DNA of 64,000 nucleotides from Centroberyx gerrardi. Taxonomy: Eukaryota > Chordata > Actinopteri > Beryciformes > Berycidae. Both the position numbers and the translations under genes were made by a program. A model generated the notes under the pieces. It was given only the letters and a program-made list of their open reading frames with translations. It searched no databases and was not told where the DNA came from. Location: NCBI RefSeq assembly GCF_048128805.1, contig NC_136012.1, positions 841,543 to 905,542 on the forward strand, in the 5' to 3' direction. Below, in pieces: positions 22,437-33,989 of this stretch (positions are counted from its first letter, which is position 1; each line of letters opens with the position of its first letter).

Positions 22437-23631
22437 CAGTGCTTAATTTGTGCCGGATCCTGCCGGAACAGGATCTGGCACCTCACGGTTTTGGACTACC
22501 TGCATTCCGGTACTTATTTGCGTGGACCCGGCACCTCTGGTGGCATGAAAGTTTTTTGGGTTTTTTTGTCTGCCATGTAATAATCCCAATAGTTGACTCC
22601 TCCTTTCCTCTCCCTTCCAAAAACCGAATTGGCTCATTTTCATATGAAGACAGGTGATTACCCTATTAGAAAGTAGCAACAAGCGCATAGTAATCACGTC
22701 ACATGAGTGAGCTGCTCTGCAGAGTGTGTTATGGTAAACTTCAGACATCGTCATGGCTAAAAGACAGTTGAATTTGCTGTCCATATGTCCACTGTGTGGA
22801 CTATTTTTGGAAAATTAGAACAAGGTAAGCATGTTTTTTTTTTTTTTTGTAAATGTGTTACAGTTTTCTGCTGGGACAATAACATCTAAATTCATATTTG
22901 CATGGATGAAAACAGAAATTATTTGGAGTGTGGACCTGTAAGTCCTGCAGTTAAATATGTAGGCAATTGCGCATGTTATGTTGAGTGTCCAGAAATAATT
23001 GGTAATATAATTGGTTGACGTGAATCAGCGCGGCCCAGCTGAGTGTACGCATTTAGGCCGACTTCTAGCTGCATGGCATGACCATGACACGTTTTATTGC
23101 TGTCATTTCATTATTCGCTGACATTGTTTCCTACGTTTAAAATAGATCCTATGAAAGTATTTGTGTTGAATATTGATGTGTAACTACTCGAGCCAGAATT
23201 TGTCTGGTAAATGGTTGAAGCCATTGCAGTTTCCTTGATGTGTTTATGTAGGCTATGATTAGGATATCTCACAGCCAAATATGCAGGCATTTTTATGTTG
23301 TGCACAGAGCAGTCATATTTTTAGTCCACTACTTGAAGGGCAGGTTTGTAAAAACCCATCGGTTTGAACAAATTGAGCATTATGTAGCCTATGCAATAAT
23401 CAAATATTGTTATAGGTCCCCAGTAGTCGGAGCTCTAGGTCATATAGTCGGTCATTTAGTAATGTTTAGGCTGTTGGTCTACGGTAAGCTATATGGCTGT
23501 ACTGAGCACCACCGTGCCTCCAATGCGCTTGTTGTCTTGATATGTTCCGGAACCTTTTCCTTCCAGACCGACTCGCGGGAACACCGACCACTTGGTGTTC
23601 CAGGACCTTATCATTTACAAATTAAGCACTG
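22437..23631. mobile_element. Non-autonomous hAT transposon
   Basis: The terminal inverted repeat CAGTGCTTAATTTGT (22437-22451) pairs with ACAAATTAAGCACTG (23617-23631). Both sides carry the identical 8-bp duplication CACGCACC (22429-22436 and 23632-23639), diagnostic of hAT. The 1195-bp interior has no recognisable transposase. Confidence 0.9.
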
Positions 23632-23655
23632 CACGCACCCCCCCTGTACGCTGGA

Positions 23656-24181
23656 GCAGCCAGCCTTTTTCCTGGATCAAGCGGCTGACGGACCATGCTC
23701 TGATAGGCCAGAAGTCGGTTCGATTGCATTCAGACTCGATTGCTTAGCCTGTCCTTGGTAGCCCGGATGTTGCAAACTGAATGTTTTCGACTTTTTTTTC
23801 GATTTTTGGATCTGAATTTGACCAGTCGAATTTGAATGATGTTCCATTTGAATTTCTTCGACTTGAATTTCTAGAACCGAATTTGACCAATCGAATGTGA
23901 GCAACCTGAATATGTTTTTTTGAAATTATGAAACTTGAATTTTTGGATCTGAATTTGTAAACATTGAAAAAAATATATTTCAATTTCAGCTTTTGAAATT
24001 GCAAATCAAGAAATGTAATATTTTAAGTTCAGAGGTGAATTCAGAACCAATAAATTCAGATACATGGTTTTCAAAGTAAAATATTTCAATGTTATGAATT
24101 CAGCTGTGATTAATTTTCAATATTAAGAATTCAGTGGCTGCTAAAATTCAATTTTTTATGGCCCTTATTTGCCTTCATAGG
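23656..24181 (-). repeat. Right copy of the 0.5-kb inverted repeat pair
   Basis: Reverse-complement counterpart of 15762-16278. Its outer limit is the complement of CCTATGAAGGC. Together the pair brackets about 7.4 kb of transposon DNA. Confidence 0.8.
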
Positions 24182-24596
24182 AACCAGTATGTACCACTAC
24201 AGACACGGTATGTTTCGAGCTCGAGAATGATTTTCTTTTTGGCCCAGCACTAATGTTGGAGAGTGGTTATGGCTGTGTACTAAACATTAATGTAGTGTAT
24301 TAATGGAAGTATGTTTATGCTGACATAAACGTGTGTCCTACATTCTTTTAGATTAGTAGCCTACATGAAGATTAACATCTGTATCTGTAAATGATCTCTA
24401 AGGGGATGGTATTAGTATTTGCTATGTGTTTGTATTGTTTGGTGCATTAATGACTTTTCATGAAACACATCAAGGTGATGAAGTTATAATACAAAACAAT
24501 ATTTACATCTTAATTGTACACAATTACATGTGAAAATTGGTTACTGGTAGGTCTAAATAAAACTATGTAACTGTACAATATTGTTCTACCAACTGT

Positions 24597-24928
24597 TAGG
24601 GGAGACCAGGGCATGTTGTCACACTTTTTACTCATTGGTGTATTTCTCAGCAGTGCCTTACCACTGAGATACAATATATATTAAGGTCTTCTCAAAAATC
24701 ATCATTTTTACATTTTAAATAATTAAATGGAAGCAAAAGTTTACCACACTAAGATTTGTGTTACTTTAGACTGTTGTATTCAACATAGGTGAAAATTGGT
24801 TATTATACTCTTATTAAGAAAGTAAACATTTGTGTAATTGGACTTTTGGCTCTAAAATATTTTGTTTCAGAAATAAAGCCACTGGGAAAACTTACCCAGC
24901 ATGTGACAACTAGCCCCGCTCTCCCGTA
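24597..24928. mobile_element. MITE of the GGGGAGA family
   Basis: Left end TAGGGGAGACCAGGGCATG followed by TTGTCACA. The right end, complemented, reads TACGGGAGAGCGGGGCTAG then TTGTCACA: an imperfect 28-bp inverted repeat. The first bases resemble the ends of the 28850-30570 element. Confidence 0.7.
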
Positions 24929-27642
24929 CTTACCAGACTGCACCCCGTTGCTTGTCTTGCATATTAATATTGTACTTGGTTTTGGTTCAGTTTAGTACAA
25001 TTATAATGACTTACAGAAGCAAAACTCAATGGATTGTATTAATTCTGGTTAGGGTCACTGTGGTGGTCATCTACTAGGAAATGTAGCCTATAAAACTTCT
25101 CAATAAACACAAAGCCTATTAAAATACACAGACGTGTATTTATATTGAAGCATTTAGGTTACATTCATTTGAAGTTACTGATAAAAACATGTATTACATG
25201 TAAGTATTCCTTGAAGTAGTCCTTGTTGATTGGTACAGCCGCACACACAGCACAAAGTCATCACAATGTTAAGAAGTTTGTGCACTTATTTTTAATACTT
25301 GCTTGACTGCTTCTAATTCCATTGAATGCTGTCCAAAATAGTCCATGGGCTAAAGCCCCAAATTTTACTTTTCAGTACCACTCAAGGTGGCAAATTCTGA
25401 AAATTTTGAAAAGGTATATCTGTAGATTATATTATGGTTCCATGCCCTAAAAATATTTGTAGGCTATCAGTCTTCCAAAACCCATTATGGTTGAACCCTA
25501 CAATGTTCCTTTGTCTATTGTCTTGTGACTTGTCTTGTACTGTTCACACATAGTGACTTGATGATTGTACAAGACACATTTCTTGGAAGCACTGCCAGTT
25601 TTCTTTAGGTCTGTCAGCATTACAAAGTTATAATTTCTCACCATTTTCAAATGTAGTGACAGCAAAATACACAGGCAGCATTATAGCAGACCAGGCATAA
25701 CACAAAGCAAATGTTCTGATCTGGATCACTGACAATCTAAAAATACATGGTTGGATGGGAATTTACAAACCTGGGACAAGTGCTACATGCTGGTGTGTTT
25801 CCCACTCTTATCCCCACCTCTCCATGTCTGTCTATTCAAGCAGAATAGCCATGAACATTTAAGAAAACAAGTAATTTGTGATAAGGTGCGGGCTGCGACC
25901 AGTTTGGTGCTTTCAGAAGGCGTGGCAGTCAGGTCACATTTTTTTCATTTCAGTGTGTGGCTTCAATGAGGAAACTGACCCCCTGGCACATTAAAAAGGT
26001 TACTTTAGGCTGTGTATTTATAGGCACAGAGCTGAGCAATTTTCTATTCTATTTTCTATTATATATTGACTTTTAGGACCAACACAGTGACTTAGCCTAT
26101 ACTACCTGCTGGTCGTAGCTAAAAACTGAAACACACACCTCAGAGGAAAAGAATGAATGTACAGTGTATCCCTAACCCATCACGTTATCCATGCTAAAGG
26201 CCACTTCATGTTTTCAGCATGGGACACACACACACACACACACTTAGCGTTAAGTTTCTTTAGAAATGTGGAACAACGGGTTTCAAATGCATGTCATGTT
26301 GTTTATGGAACATTGTAATTGGTGAGATGACAATGGAATAATGTTATTGTGATAACATCTAATTTGTTTTTGCCCCGCTTGGAATTTAAAGTTTCAATTT
26401 GATTTCAGTTGCATTTATTGTTTAAGTTTTTTATTTTTTTTTATTTTGTGTTTAGATAATGTCAGCTTGTTAGCTAGCTGGTCAGCTAACCATTACTGTC
26501 TTGTTGTTAACACATCTGATTAGCATACTAGCTAACGTATCTAGTAGCAGCTAGCGTTAGCATGTTAACATTAACACCAGTGGTTTTGCTGGCTAGTTAG
26601 CTAGCTAACAGTTTGTTCAGGTTAACTGAGCTGACTCTTCTCAAGCTACAACTTTACAACTCTTCGTGTTTTGGAGTAGAGACTCGGGCTAAAAACAAGA
26701 CAGTTTACTGTGTCACAGTAACCTACATTTACAATCCACCTCATCAGAAGGTCCTTATATTCACTTTTACTTAGAACATTACTGACTGGATCGACAGCTG
26801 CACTACAACAATCTTTTTCAGGTATCTCTCTTTTTCTAGCCTGGTTGTTATATATTTAGACAATAACTAACAGATACATTTCCAATGGACCTCCATGATG
26901 GAGACACACCTGGTTCATAAGAGATTTCTGACACCAATTCCAAACCAAGCCTCTATAATGGGCCACATTCCACTTATGTGATAACAGAAGTGTAAACGAA
27001 TGTGTTTTTAGAAAAGTAAATGAAAAACTTTAATTAAAAGAAAAATGCTGGTGTTGGATTCGCAGATATTGTAGAAGCACTGTTCCAGACTATATGACTT
27101 TCAGTTGAGATTTGGTTAAAATGGTTATAAAACGGTTAACTTTCCAGCAGTCGTTTTGTGAAATTATGACCTACATATCTTTCTGAAATCAGATGATTTT
27201 TTACCGTGCCATAATATCATATGGTGAAAACGTATTACTTAGTATTTGTTTGGGTTGGTGTTTGAGCTTGGCCTCCTCCTGCATGCCGCTGTACATCAAA
27301 CACTTGCAAGGTTGATGGATTTTCTTTGAATCATAAAAGTCAAACTAGTCCTTAAACCCAGATTTTTAAAAGAGAATAGCTTTTGACATTCAGCACAATG
27401 AAATCTATTAACAGTAATATTGAATGAGGAGTGACCCCCCACACCAAAGTGCCTCTATTTGGAGGTCCATTTGGCATCCTATTGACTTTAAAATGTAGAT
27501 TTATTTAGGATGCTTGGAACAAGAAGCTTTGGGAACCCCTGATTCATGAAACATCTGTGTGTTGGACGCTTCACCACTCAGACATAAAGCAGTGAGCTCA
27601 TGTTGGACTTTCACCTGAAAATGGGTGACGCAGTAACACTTA

Positions 27643-27683
<41 letters not shown>

Positions 27684-27979
27684 GAAACACAAGTCGAGTC
27701 TCTGTTTCTTATTGACATTGTGCAGTCATCATAGTTTCTCTGAAATGACACAACTGTCTCATTTCAGTAGTCTGGTTTACACTACAGGATCAATCAGGGC
27801 TAATCTGGTTTCCACTACAGGACCAAACATCTAGCCTGCCTCGGCGTATTTATTATTCATGATATTCACATTTACCCAAAAAACATTGCTGAATGTTTTT
27901 TTTTACTGCATTGTATGTGTCATTTTGTGTCGCCAATTTAAAGTGGTAATCCCGGAGTTCCTCATTGTTTTTATTTAGT
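24929..27979. other. Intergenic, no gene recognised
   Basis: AT-rich sequence with short CA runs (about 26227-26242 and 27643-27679) and GCTAGC/TTAGC-rich stretches near 26465-26610. No exon with conserved protein content was found on either strand. Confidence 0.6.
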
Positions 27980-28163
27980 CTCCATCTTTGGTGCTCAGCG
28001 CTCATTGCTGTGGTGTTTCTGCACTGCGCTTCCCAGAGATCACCTGTCAATCAAACAGTGTGTCCAGTGCTGTGACGTCTTTTTCCTTGGATCTTCTGTT
28101 CATGAAGTTTGAGATTCTGTTTTGAGTTTCTTTTCTTTTGTCTGTACAGCCATGGTGGCTATC
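27980..28163 (+). repeat. Dispersed ~184-bp repeat, intact copy
   Basis: TCCATCTTTGGTGCTCAGCG ... CAGCCATGGTGGCTATC. The same unit occurs at 36440-36563 joined to 37773-37832, where a hAT element splits it. This copy shows the uninterrupted order. Confidence 0.8.
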
Positions 28164-28359
28164 AGACATTTATATACATGAAAATGTTGCTGATCATTAC
28201 TTTAAGAATAGTGGAGGACAGTCTCATGTAAATAAACAGTGCTTCTGATTCAATATTATAATCTTGGCCCTGACCCTGACGAGCCTCACCTGGCCCTTCC
28301 AGCTCAGCCTATCAGATTACAGCGGTGGACAGGAGGGCCCACAGTTGAGGCGGGTGGTG

Positions 28360-28369
28360 TATAAATAAG
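28360..28369 (+). promoter_or_regulatory. TATA box of the SPINK gene
   Basis: TATAAATAAG lies 95 bp upstream of the start codon, predicting transcription start near 28390. A strong TATA element fits a tissue-restricted secreted inhibitor. Confidence 0.7.
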
Positions 28370-28454
28370 AAAGAGACGTGTGAAACGCACACCTGTCGGC
28401 TAAGACGAGCAAACACACAGACGCACACACACAGCAATTGATGTGCAAGAAGCC

Positions 28455-31157
28455 ATGAAGCTGACTGTGCTGCTCTGTTCTGTCCTGCTGCTCGCTCTGC
28501 CTGGTGAGTTCATCACTAGTAGGATAAGATGAGCAATAAGAATGCATTGTAACGTTTTGATCTTAGGATAGACCGACCTAAACCTCTTTATCTGCAGAAC
28601 AGTTCACCACTTTTGCAGGCTGAAAGTCTTTATGAGGTAAATTCATAGTAGAAATCATAGTCAGTAGTATCAAAGTGATGGAAATTATATGACAATAAGG
28701 TCTTTAAAGGAAAAGCAAGTACAAATGAATGCTTCCTTGAAAATATCATTGATTTTTGTTAATATTGGTGCATGATTGTTTGCCTTATGATGATGACTGA
28801 AGCCATAGTTTACCCCTCTGTTTATTTAACACTATATCAATGACGACAGTAGGGGAGAGTGGGGTAAGATGAGCCAATTATTTACTGAAGTTTATGTTGT
28901 GTCGACAAGAAAAAATGATGTAGAAGTAAAACAAATAAATTTACCCATATCCATGGTGGATGGCGGTGCAGCTAATGCCTGCTAATTTATGCTAATTGGC
29001 AAATACACGTTTTGACGCAAAAGAAATGGTGCATGTGATTTTATGAGATTGATAACTTGCATTAACTGTGTCAGAAATTTGCCAGGCAATGGTGCATATT
29101 TGTATTTTGCAAGACAAAGAGCGATCTGATTTGATATACATTTTTGAGTTGCATTTTCAACACCAAATGTATTTAGACTGCAGACTGTGGACTATAACCA
29201 AAGAGTTGAAAACCACATTTTGTACCTGCGAAAATACACTATATGAAGGCTTTCTCAGGCTTTGGGTTTTCTCAGGCTTCAGCCTTAAAACCAGGCTCAC
29301 GGGAGAAAAGCGTTTTTCTTTTTCCAGACAGAGACAAAGGAGGCTTTAACTGAAAGTAGCATCTTCAGTTTCACTGGTGTTTCACCCTCAATAAGAGACA
29401 AGACAGGAAAGAGCAGAAAAACAAGAAGAGGAAAACAATAAGAGGAGAGCAGAGCAAGCTGAGACACTTGCTTGGCTGCATTCCTCTGGACAAAAAGCTT
29501 GTTACATATTTGTTACACCCCTCCAACAAAACAATGCTTGTTACTGACTTTATTTTGTTGGAGGGGTGTCGACTTTTACATTAAAGAACTGATGATGTGT
29601 ATGTGTTTGTGTGTGTGTGTGTGTGTAGTCCTGTCACAGGAGGATGTGTTTCCAGAGACGGATGACATGATCCTGTCTGAAGAGACAGAACCAACCATGC
29701 AGCCTGAACCCCCAGTGGTGAGCCTGTTGAGTTTATCATCAGACTTTATTTTGAAACTTTCCCCCTGGGACTCCAATTTGAAAAAAACAAAAACAATTAT
29801 CTCTTGAAACCCAATGGTTGCTTTACAGGATGGAGGAGAGGAACAATGGATTATTTCCATTTGAAACAGCTCTGCATCCCCTCAGTTGTTTGAATCTAAA
29901 TTACTCCCAACCCTGCTAACAAGGGTGATTAGGACAAAACAAAAAGTAAGCATCTCTTTTTTGCATGTACAAAAATCCTAAAATCCCTGAAAAAAAAAAA
30001 GGCAGTTGAATTATCTAATCCTAATGTGTTTCGAGCTCACATGATCGTCATCACTGTCAAAATTCAATGACCATTTATATAGATATTTTTATAGATTATA
30101 TTATATATTTTTATATTGTATATATATATTTTTTTATATTCATGAGGCTTTTTTACCCTCAAATATTGTTTGCGTTTCATCTCTTTAGTGCATTTGATTT
30201 CAGTTGACCCACGCACCTGAAGAATAGAGTAGCCCAGCTTCTTTTTTCTGCACTATATCACAATGTAATAGATAATAATAAAGATAATATATAACCCAAC
30301 TACTAAAAGAAGATCAAATCAAATCCAAATGATCTAGAAATGGTCCCCAGATCTTGAAAAATCTCTTTTCTGTGAAAAGAAATGATGAAAAAAAAAATGA
30401 TGCACAGGTTTGCTTACCACTTTTCCCATATGCTTCCCTCCATCACAGCCAGAGCAAAATGAAGGGTCCTCCCTAAATTTATCGTCACGTGACAAAAAAT
30501 GTGTACAGTTGCCTAGATACAGGCGGTGGGTCGACTGACTCACTGGCTCATCTTACCCCACTCTCCCCTACCATAAAGCGCGAAAGCTGGAGTCTACCAG
30601 ACAAAGCCAGAAGGCAGATCATGTACTAAATAGGATACATCGACTAGCATAAAACATGAAAATAATGTATGCTGAAGCGTTAGAACTTTCTAATTAGAAC
30701 TTTCTACTGGAGATACAGAGCTGATTTTTGGTGCCAATCCTCTCATCAGGTATTGGGTAAGGTGACCAAGGGCCAAATGCCCCAAAAGTCGGTGTAGTCC
30801 TTAAAGAAGATGGCAAGTAAATTCCATATTTAATGTATCATTTGCATCCACTAAGCTCCACTGTAAGTGTTTCCCTTGTGTTCGTCTCCAGCCTGGATGT
30901 GAGCAGTATGAGGAAGGACACTGCACCAGGGAGTATGAACCAGTATGCGGCACCGATGGAGAAACATACACCACGGAGTGTGTTCTCTGCATGTCCAACA
31001 GGCATGTGACACACACACACACACACACACACACACCCACCCACCAAGGCATGTAGATGTAATGTTATGTACTGTTTTCTCCTACAGGATTAAGAAGCAG
31101 CAGGTGAAGGTGGCACAAAGAGGAGAATGTCCACCTTCCACCTCGACTGTGTCTTAA
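28455..31157 (+). CDS. Kazal-type serine protease inhibitor (SPINK-like), 4 coding exons
   Basis: Coding exons: 28455-28503, 29629-29717, 30892-31001 and 31088-31157 (318 nt, 105 aa plus TAA). Exon 1 encodes a signal peptide ([17 protein letters not shown]). Exon 2 encodes an acidic linker ([19 protein letters not shown]...). Exons 3-4 encode one Kazal domain with all six cysteines: [31 protein letters not shown] and RGEC. By family rules the P1 residue is the second after the second Cys, here Arg, predicting inhibition of trypsin-like proteases outside the cell. Intron 3 would have to use a GC donor (AG|GCATGT) to stay in frame; the nearby GT reads into a stop. A 5-codon upstream ORF (28441) ends in TGA overlapping the start (ATGA). 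Which SPINK paralogue this is cannot be decided, so no symbol is given. Confidence 0.88.
28850..30570. mobile_element. DNA-transposon-like frame with perfect 27-bp TIRs around SPINK exon 2
   Basis: TAGGGGAGAGTGGGGTAAGA plus TGAGCCA (28850-28876) is an exact inverted match of 30544-30570. The 1721-bp interval contains most of SPINK intron 1, exon 2 and part of intron 2. A smaller perfect hairpin with 17-bp arms lies inside at 29515-29569 (ACACCCCTCCAACAAAA and its complement). No transposase was found; only TA is duplicated outside. It could be one element or two solo ends. Confidence 0.7.
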
Positions 31158-31190
31158 GCAGACCACATGGACACCATATCTCCCTCTCTC

Positions 31191-31196
31191 ATTAAA
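31191..31196 (+). terminator. Polyadenylation signal, SPINK gene
   Basis: ATTAAA lies 34 bp after the stop codon, a common variant of the AATAAA signal. It implies a very short 3' UTR. Confidence 0.65.
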
Positions 31197-31722
31197 GACA
31201 AATACTGCAACTTGTCTGCTGTGTGTATGCTTTTGGCTCTGGGTTTTGATGTAGTGCAGGTTGTAGGACTAAAACTTTTTGGGATACTCTATTTGGCCTG
31301 TTGTTGCTTGGGCTTTAAAGTATAGCCTATGTATATGTATGTATGGTATATGTATAAGTCTATGTCCAAGTGATATAACACAATAATGATGAAACCTATA
31401 TTCAGTTCATGAAATCCTTTACATTTGTTGTTCTTTCACATTTCAGTTTTTTCTTTGAGTAGAAATAAGCAGGTAGAGAAAATGAATGAATATTGCTAAC
31501 CATGAAGCAGGACAAATGTTTGAAAATGAAATGTCAAATGGCTTTTTCATAAAAAAAATACAAACAAATAGTCATAGAATGCAAATGACAGGAGCATGAA
31601 GATTCAAAACAAAAGGTTTATTGAATTTTAATCTTAATTATGACTTAAATATTAATTCCAGTTATTTTCAACCTGGGCCTTATTTTAAGGTTTGAATATT
31701 GTTAACCCTAAAGCACAACAAG

Positions 31723-32207
31723 TAGCCTGGTAAAACCATCCTGATCACGTGATCTCACATTCTGTTTCGCTCCACGGATCAGTCTGGACTTCTAGCCGCC
31801 CACATCGATTTCCTGAAATTACAATGTAACCGGGCCAATCAGGGACTGCGTCGTAGTTGATGACGTGAAATACAGGCCGCTGCTGCGTCTCCCGAAGCAA
31901 CGAGCGGTAACGTTAACGTTAGTAGAGTAAACACAGCCATAAGTGCAGTTATTGCAGAAATAGACTCAATAACAACAATTAAACAGGAACAAGAGTATGC
32001 ACTAGCGGAGTTTCTCGGCGGAAAAGACGTTTTCGCCGTTCTTACGACTGGATTTGAATTTGGATTCACTGATTGGCTGAAGGAGTTTGTCTGTCAAGGC
32101 AAGTACTCCCGCCCACTGAAATCGATGTGGGCAGCTAGAAGTCCAGACTGATCCGTGGAGCGAAACAGAATGTGAGGTCACGTGATCAGAATGGTCTTAC
32201 CAGGCTA
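31723..32207 (+). mobile_element. 485-bp MITE with a RecQ-like helicase remnant
   Basis: Inverted ends of about 90 bp start TAGCCTGGTAA(A/G)ACCAT and include GATCACGTGA and GAAATCGATGTGGGC-type sequence. Perfect 9-bp duplications CACAACAAG flank it (31714-31722, 32208-32216). The plus strand at about 31921-32100 reads NTAISAVIAEIDSITTIKQE, then EQEYALAEFLGGKDVFAVLT and TGF. This resembles the start of RecQ-like helicases encoded by fish transposons, with the Walker A (TGFGKS type) degraded to TGFEFG. It is a deletion derivative of a larger helicase-bearing element. Confidence 0.75.
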
Positions 32208-32216
32208 CACAACAAG

Positions 32217-33362
32217 TGTTTGAATATGAAATGTCAACTGCCCTTTGCATTAATATTTCAATAATGTCAGTGAATATGCATAGTAGATCATGAAAATTCA
32301 AATTAGATTATTGCGTTGGAATTTTCATTTTGACCCAAATAGTGCATGTATAAGTGGAAAATGAAAATTCTACTGTGGGACTGCATTTTGATTTTCCAAT
32401 ATGCATTAAGATTTGAATTGACTATATGCTTCCAAAGGTTGACCTAACGATACCATTTTGAAAATACAATGAAACAGGAATTAACATATTGATTTAGTAC
32501 AAAGGCAGTGGAGTAGAGAGTGGGAGAATGTTGCATACTGACAAACTGGTAAACTTAAGGCATAATGAGAATTGAAATTGTCATTTGATTATTTCATATC
32601 AACGTGTTATTAGCTTTACCAAATGGTATAGCTAAAAGTCCTGAGAAGTGAACCTGAAGCAAATCAAAACAAACAGTGGAAGAAAATATGGTAGAGAAAT
32701 GAAATTAATGAAACTAATGTGATTTAAAGACACAATACAGAGGCAGGCTGATCATATGAGACAGCTAATCAACATTTAGTAGCTCATAATTTTCTTAGTC
32801 ACTTCATTTTATTCAATTTTATTCTCAGATCCAATAAAGTAAAATACATTAATTAAAAAAAAAGTATTGATTCTTTAAGGGGGGTGAGAAAGGAAAGTCA
32901 ATTTAACCAGGAAAAAAAGAGGAAAAATATCATGCTTTCCTTTCAGATCATATCTTCATAAAAACCAAATACTGACATGATTAGATCATAGTTTACAGTG
33001 TGGCTGAATCCTTGCTGTGGTTGATTGATTTGTGCCTCTCATATGTGATTTAAATTTGTAGTCATTTGAAATATCAGGCACTTTTCTGGATAACAAGCCG
33101 AGGTTCACAGCAAGTACAAAGTGGTTCTTTAAAAAGGCTAGGCAACCATTGCATTTCCTGAGCAGGCTATATAGTTTTGCAGTAAGCAGAGGCATTTTAG
33201 AGTCGGTGTACATCTGTAATTCTCAGTGTTGTGACTCTTAACTTAGTATGGCAACCTTTAGTCAAAAAATAGGAGCAAATTGACAAAGACTGAATATGCC
33301 CAGAGAGGTTTCACCTGAGCATTCTTATCGCGTTTGTTCTGCGTATTTCGTTTATATTCCAT
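32217..33362. other. Intergenic, no gene recognised
   Basis: AT-rich sequence between the MITE and the inferred 3' end of SIL1. A 75-codon minus-strand frame at 32986-33213 has no recognisable domain and is not called. Confidence 0.5.
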
Positions 33363-33368
33363 TTTATT
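33363..33368 (-). terminator. SIL1: Candidate polyadenylation signal of SIL1
   Basis: AATAAA on the minus strand, about 620 bp after the SIL1 stop. It is the first canonical hexamer I noticed downstream; not proven. Confidence 0.4.
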
Positions 33369-33989
33369 ATCAGTATCTAATCTTTGTCTCTCGGGACTCT
33401 GTACTGGTAGAAGCATGGGACCCACCCACTGAATAGAAATGACCTATTCTTAAGTAAAATGATGAAAGATTTTCAATGTGCCAAATGTTTTCAAAAGGCT
33501 TCTGTGAACCGGGTTTGAATTTAGAACGTCAGCAGCGGTGGTTTTTCACAAGGATCTGGAGAGGAACTGGAGAGACCAGTGACCTATGTTGGGGCAGGAC
33601 ATAAATGATCTAGCAGCTGTATGGACAAAGTTTTTAAAAAATGATATAGTTAGCTGGCATCCAAATATGGGACATCTTTTATGTCACTCTAAAGAAAATG
33701 TAATATTCTAAAATTGTCCATTTGGTGGATGAAGTGCAGGTGATGCTGACACTTCAATCTGCTGTTTGCAATGCTCCAAGGACACATCCAATGATGGCGG
33801 ACAGCTATTGAGTCTCTACTGTCCTTCTCTAGACCGTGGCGCTCTGTTGACACCATGGGGGGTCCTTTGTTCTACCGCGACTACAGCCTTCTTCCAGGCT
33901 GAGCTGCCCTCTAACCTGCCAGCTTCACAGAAGGACTCGGAGTTGAATCACTTCATATTCGCCCACAACCCTGTACGACCCATGTTAGA

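Noticed and set aside
32986-33213. 75-codon minus-strand ORF
   Set aside because: No domain or start context, and no second exon or homologue I can recognise.
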